Part shown: piece after piece, positions 30,433-42,943 of the stretch | How positions within the stretch are numbered: position 1 is the stretch's first letter | Layout of the letters: each line of letters begins with the position of its first letter | DNA from: Diadophis punctatus similis | Taxonomy: Eukaryota > Chordata > Lepidosauria > Squamata > Dipsadidae | Assembly: GCA_023053685.1 (NCBI GenBank) | Contig: JALIGW010000063.1 | Coordinates: 1,903,614-1,967,613, forward strand | Direction of reading: 5' to 3' | DNA: 64,000 nt | Notes under the pieces: model-generated | What the model was told of the DNA's origin: nothing | Database searches by the model: none | The model's input: the letters and a program-made list of their open reading frames with translations, nothing else | Translations under genes and position numbers: made by a program

Positions 30433-30819
30433 GTATGGGGTCCTGACAAGGATTCATCAAACCTAGTTTCTATTTAGAAAAAAAATCCAATGTCCATATA
30501 GCGGAACAATTTCAACTTACTTGTTCTTCGAAACACCAACAAGTTTGGCCAAACTGAGGCCAGATTGAGTTCACAGGATTATGTTCCAAGAGCAGGCACT
30601 ATGACAATTATATTTTGATATTAAACACTGCTATTATAAAATTATTTAAAATGTATACATTTTAAATAAATTCCTGTACTTATGGGTTTGTAATTAGCAT
30701 GATAGAATTTTAGATTCCTAAATTTCAGCTAAACCTGGGAGCATTTAGCCTAACCCCTCCTCACTGCAGGAATCCAATTAAAGCTTTTCAGACTGATGGC
30801 TGCTCAGTCTTTGCTTTTA

Positions 30820-31120
30820 CCCATGGTGGTGCAGTGGTTATAATGCAAGTATCCGCAGGTCAGTGGTTCAAATCTCACCGGCTCAAGGTTGACTCAGCCT
30901 TCCATCCTTCCGAGGTAGGTAAAATGAGGACCCAGATTGTTGGGGGCAATATAAATATACATTGCTTACTGGTGTAAACCGCTTAGAGAGTGCTTGCACT
31001 GTGAGGCGGTATATAAATGTCACTAATAAATAAATAAAATAAATTGCCGGCTAATTCACTGCTCACTGCTAGGAGTTCGATCCTGATCAGCTCAAGGTTG
31101 ACTCAGCCTTGAACATCTCT
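30820..31120 (+). mobile_element. Sauria-type SINE composite in intron 3 of copy D
   Basis: Two SINE bodies in series: a complete one with GGTTCAAATCTCACCGGC and a short AAAT tail, then a partial older one resuming at ttgccggctaattcactgctc. It appears to be a younger SINE placed inside the SINE that copies C and E also have. Confidence 0.75.
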
Positions 31121-31204
31121 TGTTCACTGGCTGAGCTTTAAAATTGCTCCTCCTTTTAGGAAGTTTCAAATTGCTTTCAAAATTCCTGGATGTTTCAATT
31201 CTAG

Positions 31205-31417
31205 TTCCATCCCTTTCTGGAGAAGAATGAGTTTTGCAATTTTTCCTGGGAGAAACTATACTTGGACCAAAGTGGAAATATAGCAGCAGATCTGAATATC
31301 ATAAGTTGGTTGCTTTTCCCCAAGAAGGATCCCATGAAAGAGCAACTGGGGAGACTTGAAAGACAGAAGCTTATTATCAACCAAGATGCTCTTTCACAGC
31401 TAAATTTGCTCAACAAG
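31205..31417 (+). pseudogene. V2R copy D exon 4
   Basis: 213 bp, open, [10 protein letters not shown] through LNLLNK, acceptor caattctag and donor AAG|GTGCTT. Confidence 0.88.
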
Positions 31418-32048
31418 GTGCTTGAAAATATTGGAAACTTTTCTGTCTGTATAGTTCGTGTTAGTTTCCCCTGAAAGAGCAGGCTCAGATACTTTTAAAG
31501 AGCCCATATCTGACCAGAGTTATTTATGCCTCTGTTTCACCCCACTGGGATAGGCTTCCTGCTGCTAGGAAGGTGATCCAAGGTGTTCAATCAAAATGGA
31601 ACCATAATGACTTGTCCGATGTGAGATAATGCTTTTTCTAGAAAAATGAAGGATTGAAAGTTACCTCCACCCCCCCCCACTCCAAAGTCCTTTTTGACAC
31701 TTGAAATAATGAGACTCAATTTATGATGAAATACTACTTAGATTTGGTCTTTGGCTTGTAAGCCCTCTACAAACCCCTTGAATACAATTACTTATCTTGA
31801 TTGTCAGTTACCTTAAGTCTGCCACTACGGGAAAGAATTCTCCAAATGTAAGTCATAAATAAATGTGGGTTTGTCTTTCCATGTCATCTAATTGTAGTTC
31901 CAATTTTGGGAGGTAGTGGAGGACAGGGGGTTCTGGAGTGCTATGGTTTTTGGGGGCTCAAAGAGTTGGACACAAGTAGCGACTAACAGCAAAACTGTAA
32001 TTCTTCAATGGAAAGGACCTTGTCTTGAATACCTAACTGGGCCTTAGA

Positions 32049-32586
32049 TGTCTGTAGCATACAAAGAAAATATTTATAAAATGTTCTATAGGTGGCACCT
32101 ACTGCCAGCAAGGATAGCAAAAAAGTACCCCAACTCATCACCAGAATGCTGGAAATGTAAACAAAATCAGGGAACATATTTCCACATGTGGTGGTCCTGT
32201 CAAAAAGCAAAGCAATACTGGCATAGGCTAAGGAAATGGATCGAAGAGATAACAAACCAACAAATAGAAATGAAACTGGAATTATTTTTATTAAGAATAC
32301 CCACAGGGAACCAGGACAAAAACACAATACTTAATTTTACATATTATTATAGCGGCAAGAATAGTATTTGCACAAAATTGGAAGAACAACAATATACCAT
32401 CTGAGGAATGTGTGATTTTTTTTTAAATAGAATTGTAAATTTAAATTGTAAATTGAAAAAGAGGGACAAATGGATGTAAAATTGATGCAAATCAATATAG
32501 AAAGATTGTCAAAGAGTAGATTGTAAAAAAATTTTTTTAGAAAATGTTCAATACAAATTATTTAAAAAAAAGAAATAAAGAAATCC
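32049..32586 (+). mobile_element. L1 ORF2 3' fragment in intron 4 of copy D
   Basis: Reads AYKENIYKMFYRWHLLPARI and CWKCKQNQGTYFHMWWSC, the L1 ORF2p C terminus, then an A-rich tail. Copies C and E have an uninterrupted ccttagaaatatccc here. A clean target duplication is not evident, and a few target bases seem changed. Confidence 0.85.
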
Positions 32587-32992
32587 GTTTCCCACACAGG
32601 GCTCATACTCATGTTCTATGTGGTGTAGCATCAGATGCCTGAATTAATCTTTTTGAGTGACATGTTCTCATGATTTCTCCTCCACTCATCCTCACTATAA
32701 TTCTAGAAACTAGACAGTAATCATTAATCTTACTTCACCAGCACGGCAGCTGTATTGAATTGAAAATATAAATGTACAGATATAGCTAAATAATACCTCA
32801 TTTGAGGTCGACAGTCCTAGTTTATGAGGATTTTTTTTCTTTATATCTTAATTGGAACAAGTATTTGGATTATTTTTTACTGTTCTATTGCTCAGAAGTT
32901 TCTTTTTTAAGGACAATTTCATTTCATTTTAATCAATCTAATAAACAAAAATTTGGCAGATAATTTGGAATGAATTTTGTTTTTCTGCTTAG

Positions 32993-33119
32993 TCTCTGCC
33001 TCAGTCCAAATGTGTGGACAATTGTCACCCTGGATTTGTAAAACGGGCTCGGAAAGAAGAACCCATGTGCTGCTATGATTGTATTCCTTGTCCGGAGGGG
33101 ACCATCTCCACACAGGAAG
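32993..33119 (+). pseudogene. V2R copy D exon 5
   Basis: 127 bp. Retains the cysteine (TGT) that copy C has lost. Donor GAAG|GTGAGT. Confidence 0.88.
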
Positions 33120-33204
33120 GTGAGTGACACCAAAGGAAAGGGCATTGGATTCAACCAGAACATGTTATCAAAGTGGATGTTAAAAGACATATTTGAACTT
33201 GACT

Positions 33205-34124
33205 ACCGTATTTTTCGGAGTATAAGACGCACTGGAGTATAAGACGCACCTTAGTTTTTGGGGAGGAAAATAGGGGAAAACAATCTGCCTACCAGGTATT
33301 CATCTGGCTAGCATCCTTAGTCTGGTCAGCTTCAGCACATTATTTTATCCCCTGGTTAGGACTTAAAAAAACCTTCTTCTGAGAGAGTAACAATGAAAGA
33401 GTATGCAAACCAGTAAGAGCTGGGAAGATCGTTAGCACCTAGTTAGGGCTAGAAAAAAACTTATTCAGAGCAGCTTCAGCACATTATTTTATCCCCTGGT
33501 TAGGACTTAAGAAACCCTTTTTCTGAGAAAATAACAATGAAAGAGCCTGCAAGCCGGTAAGAGCTGGGAAGATAGTTAGCACCTGGTTAGGGCTAGAAAA
33601 AGACTTATTCGGAGCAGCTTCAGCACATTATTGTATCCCCTGGTTAGGACTTAAAAAAAACCTTCTTCTGAGAGAATAACAATGAAAGAGCCTGCAAGCC
33701 GGTAAGAGCTGGGAAGATAGTTAGCACCTGGTTAGGGCTAAAAAAAACCTTATTCGGAGCAGCTTCAGCACATTATTTTATCTCCTGGTTAGGACTTAAA
33801 AAAATCTTCTTCTGAGAGAATAACAATGAAAGAGCCTGCAAGCCGGTAAGAGCTGGGAAGATAGTAAGCACCTGCTTAGGGCTAGAAAAAAACTTACTCG
33901 GAGCAAGTAGAGCAATGAAAAAAAATTCTGCAAAGACTTAGGGCTGGAAAAACATTCTTTGGAGAGAGTAACAATGAAAAAGCCTGCAAGGTAAGAGCTG
34001 GGAAGATCTGTTAGTACCTAGTTAGGGCTGGAAAAAAAGCTGCATTCGAAGTATAAGACGCACCCAAATTTTCAGCCACTTTTAGGGAGGAAAAATGGCC
34101 TCTTATACTCCGAAAAATACGGTA
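33205..34124. mobile_element. TA-flanked non-autonomous DNA transposon
   Basis: Inverted ends CCGTATTTTTCGGAGTATAAG and its complement, just inside TA dinucleotides, as in Tc1/mariner-like elements. About 920 bp with no coding capacity. The middle is filled by a 144-bp tandem repeat. Copies C and E have no such insertion in intron 5. Confidence 0.82.
33325..33920. repeat. 144-bp minisatellite inside the DNA transposon
   Basis: The unit beginning ggttaggacttaa recurs at 33354, 33498, 33642 and 33787, a spacing of 144-145 bp, with a degenerate further unit to about 34040. Each unit contains aacaatgaaagagcctgcaa and gtaagagctgggaagat. Confidence 0.9.
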
Positions 34125-34390
34125 TTTTGTTCTTCATTGCTATTTTTAACATGTCCATTTTATTCTATAATGGGAGGAATAAGATCTTGAATAATAAGGC
34201 AGGAAGAGATTGAAGAAAGTGATGGATTGGGCAAGATGAATTCTGCTAAAGGAAGTATATTTTCTACTTTTGGGCTTGGAAGTTTCCTTCCATGTTTATC
34301 TTCTAAATTCTTTGAAACTTGAGGTTTGGTTTCAGGTCAATGGTTTTTGCTCATCCAAACCAATTTTATCTTACAGGCCAAAAGATATGT

Positions 34391-34436
34391 CAGTCAGTCA
34401 GTCAGTCAGTCAGTCAGTCAGTCAGTCAGTCAGTCA
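34391..34436. repeat. (CAGT)n microsatellite in copy D
   Basis: Paralogue of 14411-14485 with about 11 units. Confidence 0.95.
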
Positions 34437-34492
34437 ATATTTATTAAGATCATAGAGCCACATAACAGAAAGATCTACTTGGGAGGACCAGG

Positions 34493-34840
34493 GTGTTAAA
34501 GTGCGAATAAATCTCATAGAGGCAATGTGGATCTTTTCTTGGAATTCAGACATTTTGAAATAAAGCTGAGATTAAAAGTCTAATAGGAAATATTTATTTT
34601 GGTATAAAACAATAAATCCTGAATAGTTACATCTTGCTAATAAATCGTGACCGCTCCCGGTCAGAATCAAAGGCAGAATAATAATAATGGAGAATCAGGA
34701 ATGCACACATGCGCATAAGATCACATCACGTATCCTGCTTGTATTGGAATGTACCATAATATTAGGATAGGGATGCATCACCCTGCATAGACATACAAAT
34801 GACAATATTCACTCCTTGACACAGAGTGGGTGAATGTTTG
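34493..34840. other. Unclassified 350-bp insertion in intron 5 of copy D
   Basis: Copy C reads straight from gggaggaccagag into tttgggttcaagg. Copy D has about 350 bp in between, beginning TGTTAAAGTGCGAATAAATC. There is no open frame. The length, TG start and internal AATAAA would fit a solo LTR, but no target duplication is clear. Confidence 0.5.
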
Positions 34841-35282
34841 GGTTCAAGGAACAAGAGAAAACAAAAGACTTAATATTGAAGTTTTCCCGTTGAAATCCCA
34901 CCCTCCTAAACAGCCCCCCCACCCTCCTGAACCTCTGGAAGTTGATCTTCCAGGCCTTCAGATGAAGTGATTACAACAACATATATTGCCTCAGTGAAGG
35001 GTGGTTGTGGCATCAATTATTTCTCTTTTGGGATTTATTTATTGTGGTTGATATTTTATAATCCTTTATATATTGTATTTTTAAACCAGACTGTAAGCTG
35101 CCTACATTTGGTTTAAGATGGGCAACCAGAATTTTTTTCATCTTTCTATGTCTATATCTATATTTCAGTTTATCAATTACTATAGCTTTATTGTCTCTCA
35201 GTATCAGCTGTCATCCAAAAATGTCTTTCTTTAAATGTGAAAGGAGAGACTATAAAAATAATATTACTTACTGTTTTCTCAG

Positions 35283-36187
35283 ATACTGAAAAATGCACCA
35301 AGTACCCAGATGATAAATATCCAACTGATGACAGAATCCAATGTATCCCCAAAAGAATAACCTTCCTGTTCTATGAAGAACATTTGGGCATCATCCTGGT
35401 TTCCTTTGCTGTACTCTTGTTTCTAACCACAGGCTTTGTTTTGGTCATATTCCTTAAATACCTAGAAACTCCCATTGTCAAAGCTAACAACCGTGACCTG
35501 TCCTACATCCTCCTGGTTTCCCTCTTGCTCTGCTTCTTGTCCTCCTTTTTCTTCATTGGTCGACCAAGGAAAGCCACCTGCCTTCTCCGACAAACAATGT
35601 TCAGCATCATCTTCTCTGTTGCTGTGTCTTGTGTGTTAGCCAAAACAATCATGGTTGTGCTGGCCTTCCTGGCCACTAAACCAGGGAACAGGGTGAGGAG
35701 ATGGTTGGGGAAGAGCTTGGCCAACTCCATCATCCTTTCTGGTTCTGCTGGAAAAATTGTAATTTGTGCAATCTGGCTGGGACTTTCTCCCCCATTTCCT
35801 GACTCTGACTTGCATTCCCAGCCTGGAGAGATCACCCTTCAATGCAATGAAGGCTCTGTGAGCATGTTTTATGTTGTTCTCAGCTACATGGGTTTCCTTG
35901 CTGCCATTTGCTTCACAGTGGCTTTCCTTGCCAGGAACCTGCCTGGGGCCTTCAACGAAGCCAAACTGATCACCTTCAGCATGCTGGTCTTCTGCAGCGT
36001 CTGGATCTCCTTCCTGCCCACCTACTTGAGCACCAAAGGGAAATACATGGTGGCCGTGCAGGTTTTCTCCATCTTGGCTTCTGGTGCTGGGCTGCTGGGC
36101 TGCATCTTCTTCCCCAAGTGCTACATTATCATCCTGAGACCAGATCTAAATACTAAGGAACATTTGAAGATAAAAGTCGGTATCTGA
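35283..36187 (+). pseudogene. V2R copy D exon 6
   Basis: 905 bp, fully open seven-helix exon. The first cysteine-rich stretch reads CTKYPDD, with Tyr at residue 556 instead of Cys. Confidence 0.9.
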
Positions 36188-36292
36188 TCATGAAATAGTT
36201 TCTTAGGCTCATATAACACTTAATTATTTATTGCAGTTATTATTGAGTTTGTATGCTTTTTTTGACAATTAAGGTTATTTAAAATGAAAAGA

Positions 36293-36298
36293 AATAAA
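36293..36298 (+). terminator. AATAAA poly(A) signal of copy D
   Basis: About 105 bp after the stop codon, in sequence conserved with copies C and E. Confidence 0.55.
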
Positions 36299-36299
36299 C

Positions 36300-37383
36300 A
36301 TACAAAGAATGTAGGACTAACTTAAGATAATCATCAAAGTGTAAAATAAATTAACTATAATTCTATTTTGATTGTAATTTCAATTTTTATTGTTTTAGAA
36401 CTATTTTTCTTTTATGATTTTAATGCTCTTAATGCTCTTAATGGTGTAAGCCGCCCAGGGTTGTTTCAAAAAAAGATGGGTGGCAAATAAATTGAATGAA
36501 TGAATGAATGAATGAAGAAACAAGCAAATGTTTGAAACAAGTTTACCAGTCAGTGGGTGGGATCTTATCCAGTCCATTTAAAAAGAAAAAAAATATCACA
36601 TCTTTGTTTCCAACTTTGTAAAATCTTTATTTTTTGTAATCTTTTGTAATATACAGCAAAGAGGTGATTTTAGAGTCGTTTTTGGAAAACTTTATAAATG
36701 CTTTGTGAAACTGATTTAAAGACTATGAAGTTAATTACAAAGAATCTCTGGTGTGGGAAAAATCTGTCTTGTTTTTTAATCAATTGCAAAACAAAACCTT
36801 GAAAGTTGATTTCCAGAACACATTATGACCACTTTAAAAGAATCATGTGATCTATGGTCCTGTAAAGTGCTTGAACTTTTTAAAACTTTTCTTAAACCAG
36901 AAATTACTAGTGAAGGCAGACAAATCCTTTAGGAGACAACTGAAATGGATTTAATGGAGTTAGAAATGCACTTGGATGACCATTTAAAAATTGAGCGGAT
37001 TACCCCTACAGACTGAAATACATACAGATTTTTTGCAGTTATTTCATGGAAAGTACAAATGGATTTAGATAATAAGAATTTCAAAAAGAACAAAAGATAA
37101 TGGAAGAAAACAGGAGACAGATTTATTTATTTATTTATTTATTTGATTTAAGAATGGTTGGGAGAAAAAAGGAATATAACATATATACAATATCTCCACA
37201 TCAGCGGTGTGTTGCTTCCGATTTGGCTTGGTTCTGCGAACCGGTAGCGGTGTCAGTGGGAGGCTCCACCCACCGGCCCGGGACGCTTCTGCGTATGTGG
37301 CAGAAGCATCGCGCGTGTGCAAACTGGTAGCAATGGGTTTTAGAATCTACTACTGATACACTTACACGTAAACGTACACATAC
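36300..37383. other. 3' flank of unit D
   Basis: Shared with the 3' flanks of C and E, including the target site that received the L1 in unit C, a TTTA tract at 37121-37142 and the ggttctgcgaaccggtagc repeat. No gene is visible. Confidence 0.6.
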
Positions 37384-38929
37384 ACCAGTAGTGGGTTCCT
37401 CCTGGTGCGGTCCGGAACGGGCGCACCAGTAGCGGCCTGCTGGTGATATCACGGGCCTGGTGCTGTCGGTGCCGGGCCCTGGGCACCGCCATTTTTTCCC
37501 CGAATTTTTTTTGAATGTTTTTAGATTTGGGGGGGGATTTCTTTATTTTCTTCTTCTTCTGAGCATGCGCAGAAGCCGAGTTTCTGGCACTGCACATGCT
37601 TCTCCATTTTCTATTGGGCGGGGTTTTTTTTGGAATTTTTTCGGCGGTTTTTGCACTGTGCAAAAACGTCTTCTGGGTCAGGAGCAGAAGCCTTCTGCCC
37701 TCTGCCTGGGTCGTTTGGAGAAGGGAAGGAAAGTGTTTTCGGGAGGCAGCCACCTAGAGGTAAGAAAATGAACCACTGAGGGAAGGAGCCCCTGAAGCTG
37801 CCAGCATTGCAAAGCCGCCAGGGAGCCTGGGAGGTCCAGCCTCCTGAGCCCCCCCAGGGAGGATCACTGGGGAGAAGGATCGCTGCCGAGCGCGCTCTCT
37901 CTTGGCACAACTTGCCGAATGGATCCTTCCCCGCCCCTTTCCGATCCATCCATGCCCCAACCTGAAATTTAGCTGCCCAGGGGCTCCGTGGAGGGAGCCA
38001 CCCAAAGCTCGGAAGATGTGAACATGATTTGGAAGTTCGGGTGCGAAAAGGGGGAGAGTGCAACTGCCGAGGTGGTGGGAGGGGGAAACTTCAGAAGCGG
38101 GCAGCCCTTGGTGGAGACAGAAAGGGGCAGGGAAGAATCCGCTTAGCTAGTTGCGCCAGGAGGGAGAGCGCTAGGCAGCGATTCCTGTTCCCAAAGTGTC
38201 TGGTAGGTTTTCGCCTGAAAAGAGGGCAAAAAGCGTGGTGACTGGCCTGGCCAATGCCCTTCTTGGCAGCTACAGCTGCAGCAGCAGCAGCAGCAGCAGT
38301 CGGCAAGCCAGGTCGCATTGCATGAGGAGGAGGACGCGTGCTTTGGAAGGGGTCCCCATGCGGGTGCTCGGGGACGCAGGAGGCCTGACCTCACAGGCTT
38401 TGCATTTCCAAAAGCAGCAGCCGCAGGGGAGAGGAGACGCGCAGGATCGTGTGGCGAAAGGGGGAGCCCGGGCGCTGCTCCAGGAGAGAGCGGCTGGCGT
38501 CACGGTGTTTCCCCTCTCCTGCTGCAGCGAGGCTCGCCTCCTTGCCTCCGGGGCTCCCGCCCAGAGGAGTCTCAGCAGCCCCTACTATTACTCCACGTAG
38601 GAACAAATGACACAAAAAAGAACTTGAAAGCAATACAGAATGACTATGAGCAACTAGGCAAGAATGTCAAAAACCTAGTGTGCAAGTAGTCTTCTCATCC
38701 ATACTACCAACAAGAGGACAACACTCAGCAAGGGAACAAAGAATCCTACAAGTAAACCACTGGCTAAAGGGTTGGTGTCACCCAAAAAACTTTGGATTTC
38801 TGGACCATGGACTGTACTACCTCCAAGATGGACTTTTGGCAAGGGATGGGTTACACCTCACAAAGACTGGGAAGAATGTCTTCGGAAAAAGACTGGCCCA
38901 ACTTGTCAGGAGGGCTTTAAACTAAAATC

Positions 38930-39780
38930 ACGAGGGGAGGGTGACCAATCTACAGGATCCCTGGGACCCAACTCCAAGAATGGACCCCAAGCAAACAAAA
39001 CAAACAACAAACCAAAAAGGGATGGGAAAGAAAACAAACTCAAAAGCCAAACAAGAGACAAAGAAAGAACACCCACAATCAGGCACAAAGAACTCAAATG
39101 CCTCTACACAAATGCACAAAGCCTAGGGAATAAACAGGGTGAACTTGAAATGTTAATGCATGAAGGTACACATGACATAGTTGGAATAACAGAAACTTGG
39201 TGGGACGAATCACACGATTGGAACACACAGATAAAAGGATACAAACTCTACAAAAAAACCAGAACACACAAAAAAGGAGGTGGAGTTGCACTGTATATAA
39301 AGGACCACTATGTAGCTACAGAGCTACAAGTAACCAAGGAAGAAAACCCATTAGAATGCATATGGGTCAACATAAAAGAAAAAAAGAACGACACAACAAT
39401 AGGAGTTTACTACAGACCACCAAACCAAACAGAAACAATGGACACTCTTTTCACCAACCAGCTAAAGAACATATGCAAGAAAAATAGCACTGTAATAATG
39501 GGAGACTTCAACTACCTGGATATCAACTGGAAAACCAACTCAGCACCAAGTGAGAAATCTAACAGATTCCTAACCAGCCTAGCCGACAACTTCATTGTCC
39601 AATAAGTGGAGGAGGGAAGTAGAGGGGCAGCCATACTGGATCTAATACTTACAAACAGAGAAGAAACAATAGAAGGAGTCGAAGCTGCAGGAGCCCAGAA
39701 CACCACAATACCGATGAGGAAGAAAAACAAGAAATCCAAAAGGAAACCAGCATGGCCAAACAAAAATCTCACTGATAAAC
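38930..39780 (+). pseudogene. CR1 ORF2 endonuclease portion
   Basis: Apurinic-type endonuclease domain with its usual catalytic blocks (ETWW, the GDFN near 39500) open to a TAA at 39603, then continuing in another frame. It would nick target DNA for reverse transcription. Confidence 0.85.
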
Positions 39781-40538
39781 TGAATTAAAAAAAAAGATAA
39801 ATACAAAAAATGGAAAGAGGGGCACATAACCAAGGCAGAGTACCAACAGACAGCCAGAATCTGTAAAGAAACAATGAGGACAGTAAAGGCCCAGAACGAA
39901 CAAAGACTCACAACAAAAGTCAAAGACAACAAAAAAAGCTTCTTCCAACATATTAACAACAAGAAAAAAATCAAAGAAAAAGTTGGTCCACTAAAGAGAG
40001 AAGACGGCAAAGAAGTAACAGACAACACAGACAAAGCAGAGCTACTGAACACATTCTTCGCATCAGTCTTCACACAAAAGGAAACTGCAGATCAACTACC
40101 CAGCAACACAAATATAAAAAACAGATTTGAAGCAAGACTCAACCTAAGCAAAAATACAGTAAGAGATCACCTATCTGAACTTAATGAATACAAAGCACCA
40201 GGACCAGACGGATTACATCCCAGAGTCCTAAAAGAACTAGCAGAAGTCATTTCAGAACCACTGCACCACAACTTCCACAAATCCTGGAACACAAGGGGAA
40301 CTACCTGAGGACTGGAAAAGAGCTGACGTGGTCCCCATCTTCAAAAAAGGTAAAAAAAATAGACCCAGGAAACTACAGACCAATCAGCCTAACATCAATA
40401 CCTGGGAAAATACTGGAAAAAATAATTAAAAACCAGATCTCCCATCATCTAAAAACAAACCAAGGAATAACCAACAGTCAACACGGATTTGTTAAGAACA
40501 AATCATGCCAAACCAACCTCATTTCATTCTTCAACACT

Positions 40539-41648
40539 GTGACCAAATTAGTAGACCAGCGTAATGCAGTAGACATAATATACCTGGACTTTAGCAAAGC
40601 ATTTGACAAAGTAGACCACAACCTACTCCTTCATAAGCTAGAAAAAAGCGGGATAGACAGCTACACAACCAGATGGATTAACAATTGGCTGACCAACCGT
40701 ACCCAGCGAGTAATCCTCAATGGCTCTAAGTCCACATGGAGAGAAGTAAGCAGTGGGGTACCACAAGGTTCCGTCCTAGGCCCAGTACTCTTCAATATCT
40801 TTATAAATGACCTAGATGAGGGAATAGCAGGAGAACTAACCAAATTTGCAGATGACACCAAGCTGGCAGGAGTAGCAATCACCCCAGAGGACAGATTCAA
40901 AATCCAGAGGGACCTCGACAGACTCGAACACTGGGCCCAAACCAATAAAATGAAATTTAACACAGAGAAAAGTAAAATTCTGCACCTAGGCAAGAAGAAT
41001 CAAAAATACACATACAAACTGGGCGAAACCACACTCAATAGCAGCGATTGCGAGAGGGATCTCGGAGTCCTGGTAGACAGCCAACTAAATATGAGCCAAC
41101 AGTGTGCAGCAGCAGCCAAAAAGGCCAACACAGACCTGAGCTGCATAAATAGAGGGATACAATCAAGGACCAGAGAGGTACTAGTACCACTCTATAAAGC
41201 CTTGGTCAGACCACACCTAGAGTACTGCATACAGTTTTGGTCACCACACTACAAAAAAGACATTGAAACTCTAGAGAAAGTGCAGAAGAGAGCAACCAGG
41301 ATGATAAAGGGTCTGGAAAATAAAACATACGAAGAGCGGTTGCAGGAACTGAGCTTGGCCAGTCTGGCGAAGAGAAGGACCAGGGGTGACATGATAGCAG
41401 TGTTTCAACACTTGAGGGGATGCCACAGAGAGGAGAGGGTCAGGCTGTTCTCTATGGCACCAGAAAGCCAAACAAGGAATAACGGATGGAAGCTGACCAA
41501 GGAGAGATTCAACCTGGAAGTGAGGAGAAACTTTCTGACGGTGAAAGCGATCAACCAGTGGAACAGCTTGCCAGCAGAGGTTGTGAGAGCCCAAACACTT
41601 GCGACCTTCAAGGAGAGACTGGACTGCCATCTGTCTCAAATGGTGTAG
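40539..41648 (+). pseudogene. CR1 ORF2 reverse-transcriptase portion
   Basis: 369 open codons containing the palm motif FADD and the C-terminal [20 protein letters not shown] block. The upstream RT fingers lie in a different frame (39874-40308 and after). A closely related but inverted copy lies at 57518-58700. Confidence 0.85.
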
Positions 41649-41727
41649 GAACTCCTGCTTGAGCAGGGGGTTGGACTAGATGACCTACAAGGTCCCTTCC
41701 AAATCTAATAATAAATCTAAATCTAAT

Positions 41728-42943
41728 AAACAAAGATACTTTAAAGTGTAAGGGTTCTCCATGTCTTACATAAATACTGAAGGGAGAGTTTAAAGGAAAG
41801 AAAGTTTATCCTCATATGTTATTCCATATTTACCCTATGGTACAGTTGGATAATTATCAATTTGCAGACCCTTCGTCTCTAACATCACTTCAAAATTGAT
41901 ATTGCTACGGGAAATGAAATTTTACTTTCACATGAGCAATTTTATAATCACTTCCAATTTGGGATTAATATATGGAGATCTATTAGAAAAGTAAATTACG
42001 AACAGATCTTATTCTAAACATTAGATAGGATAAGTTGCCTTGTATTCAAGGTAACTTACCAAAAATTACGTGGGCGGGGCAGGCAGGGCGGGGTGGGGAA
42101 AGCCAGTGGTACGATCAGCCAGTTCGCCAAACTGGGAAAAAGTTAACAAACGGTTCAGCCAAACCAGTGCGAAAGGGAAGAATCCCACCTCTGATATATG
42201 GAGATCTAATGGAAAAGTAAATCAAAAACAGGTCCTATTCTTAACATTAGGCAGGATTCAAGGTTACAGATTTCTTCCTTAGCATCAGGAGACAGGCAGC
42301 ACTAAAATTAATGGTCATCAATCTAAGATGGCACCAAATCTATAGTTCTGGATGACCTTCCCTAGGAGTCTCTGGAGACAAGAGAGTACATTGAAGGACA
42401 ACACCCAATTTCCTGAGTGTCGAACTATCTTCCTTCAGCATCACTTTCTAGACATGTCCAGAAAGGAAGAACCAAAACCACTTCAGACCAGTGGCCTCTA
42501 GGGGTATATCTATGATTTTTCACTATACTTTTCTCCAGCTTCTCCTCTGCACATGGTGGCCCAGATGTAGTTCAGGGTCCCCAGAGGAGATGCTGCTTCT
42601 TAGAGTAATTATTAAAATCCTGGTCTGTGAGATCTCTCCTGATATTCCTCCAGTGATCGTCTTTGATGTAAACATCAGACTGAAGCATCTTGAAAGGGAT
42701 CTTGCATCAGAAAAGGATAAATGTCTCAGGTCACATTCTGTGTGGCATAAATTTTTGGGACATTCAGGGACTGTCCTTCTTGAATGTACCTTTCCTTTCT
42801 CTCCTTTCTAGGTTAGTTCTTTTTATCTCTCTCTCAGACAAGAGAGTCACTCTCATTTCCATCTTGTGAGAGTGCTTTGAATTCTTCGAACTCTCTTGTT
42901 CTTCCTTAGAAACAGGAAAAGGCTTGATTCAGCCCCATGAATT
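41728..42943 (+). promoter_or_regulatory. 5' flanking region of V2R copy E
   Basis: Conserved with the region upstream of D from aataaacaaagatactttaaag onward. Contains the longest version (42491-42811) of the upstream open frame also seen in A and C. Confidence 0.5.

Larger units (their letters stand above)
28072..36187 (+). pseudogene. Vomeronasal type-2 receptor, copy D (single nonsense codon)
   Basis: Exons: 28072-28289, 28818-29109, 29638-30432, 31205-31417, 32993-33119 and 35283-36187, the same lengths and borders as in copies C and E. The only frame break is TGA at 29845-29847 (codon 240), where C and E have GGA (Gly) in RNGICV. In addition, residue 556 is tyrosine (TAC) instead of the conserved cysteine of CTKCPDD. 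With all other exons open, it is a very recent pseudogene, a segregating null allele, or possibly an assembly error. Confidence 0.88.
37384..41727 (+). mobile_element. Near full-length CR1 retrotransposon between copies D and E
   Basis: A GC-rich 5' region (37384-38590) is followed by an ORF1 remnant with the CR1 esterase (SGNH hydrolase) tail: HVGTNDTKK and DGLHLTKTGK (38596-38925). ORF2 has an AP endonuclease (CLYTNAQSL, GITETWWDE, GVYYRPP, GDFNY; 38930-39605) and RT ([30 protein letters not shown]; 40539-41648). The 3' end is CR1-like, with TGGACTAGATGACC and ATCTAAT repeats. Stops near 38690 and 39603 and frameshifts near 40300 inactivate it. Confidence 0.88.

Noticed and set aside
33325..33920. 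Regular repeats with spacers suggesting a CRISPR-like array
   Set aside because: The 144-bp units are contiguous tandem repeats without unique spacers, inside a eukaryotic transposon.
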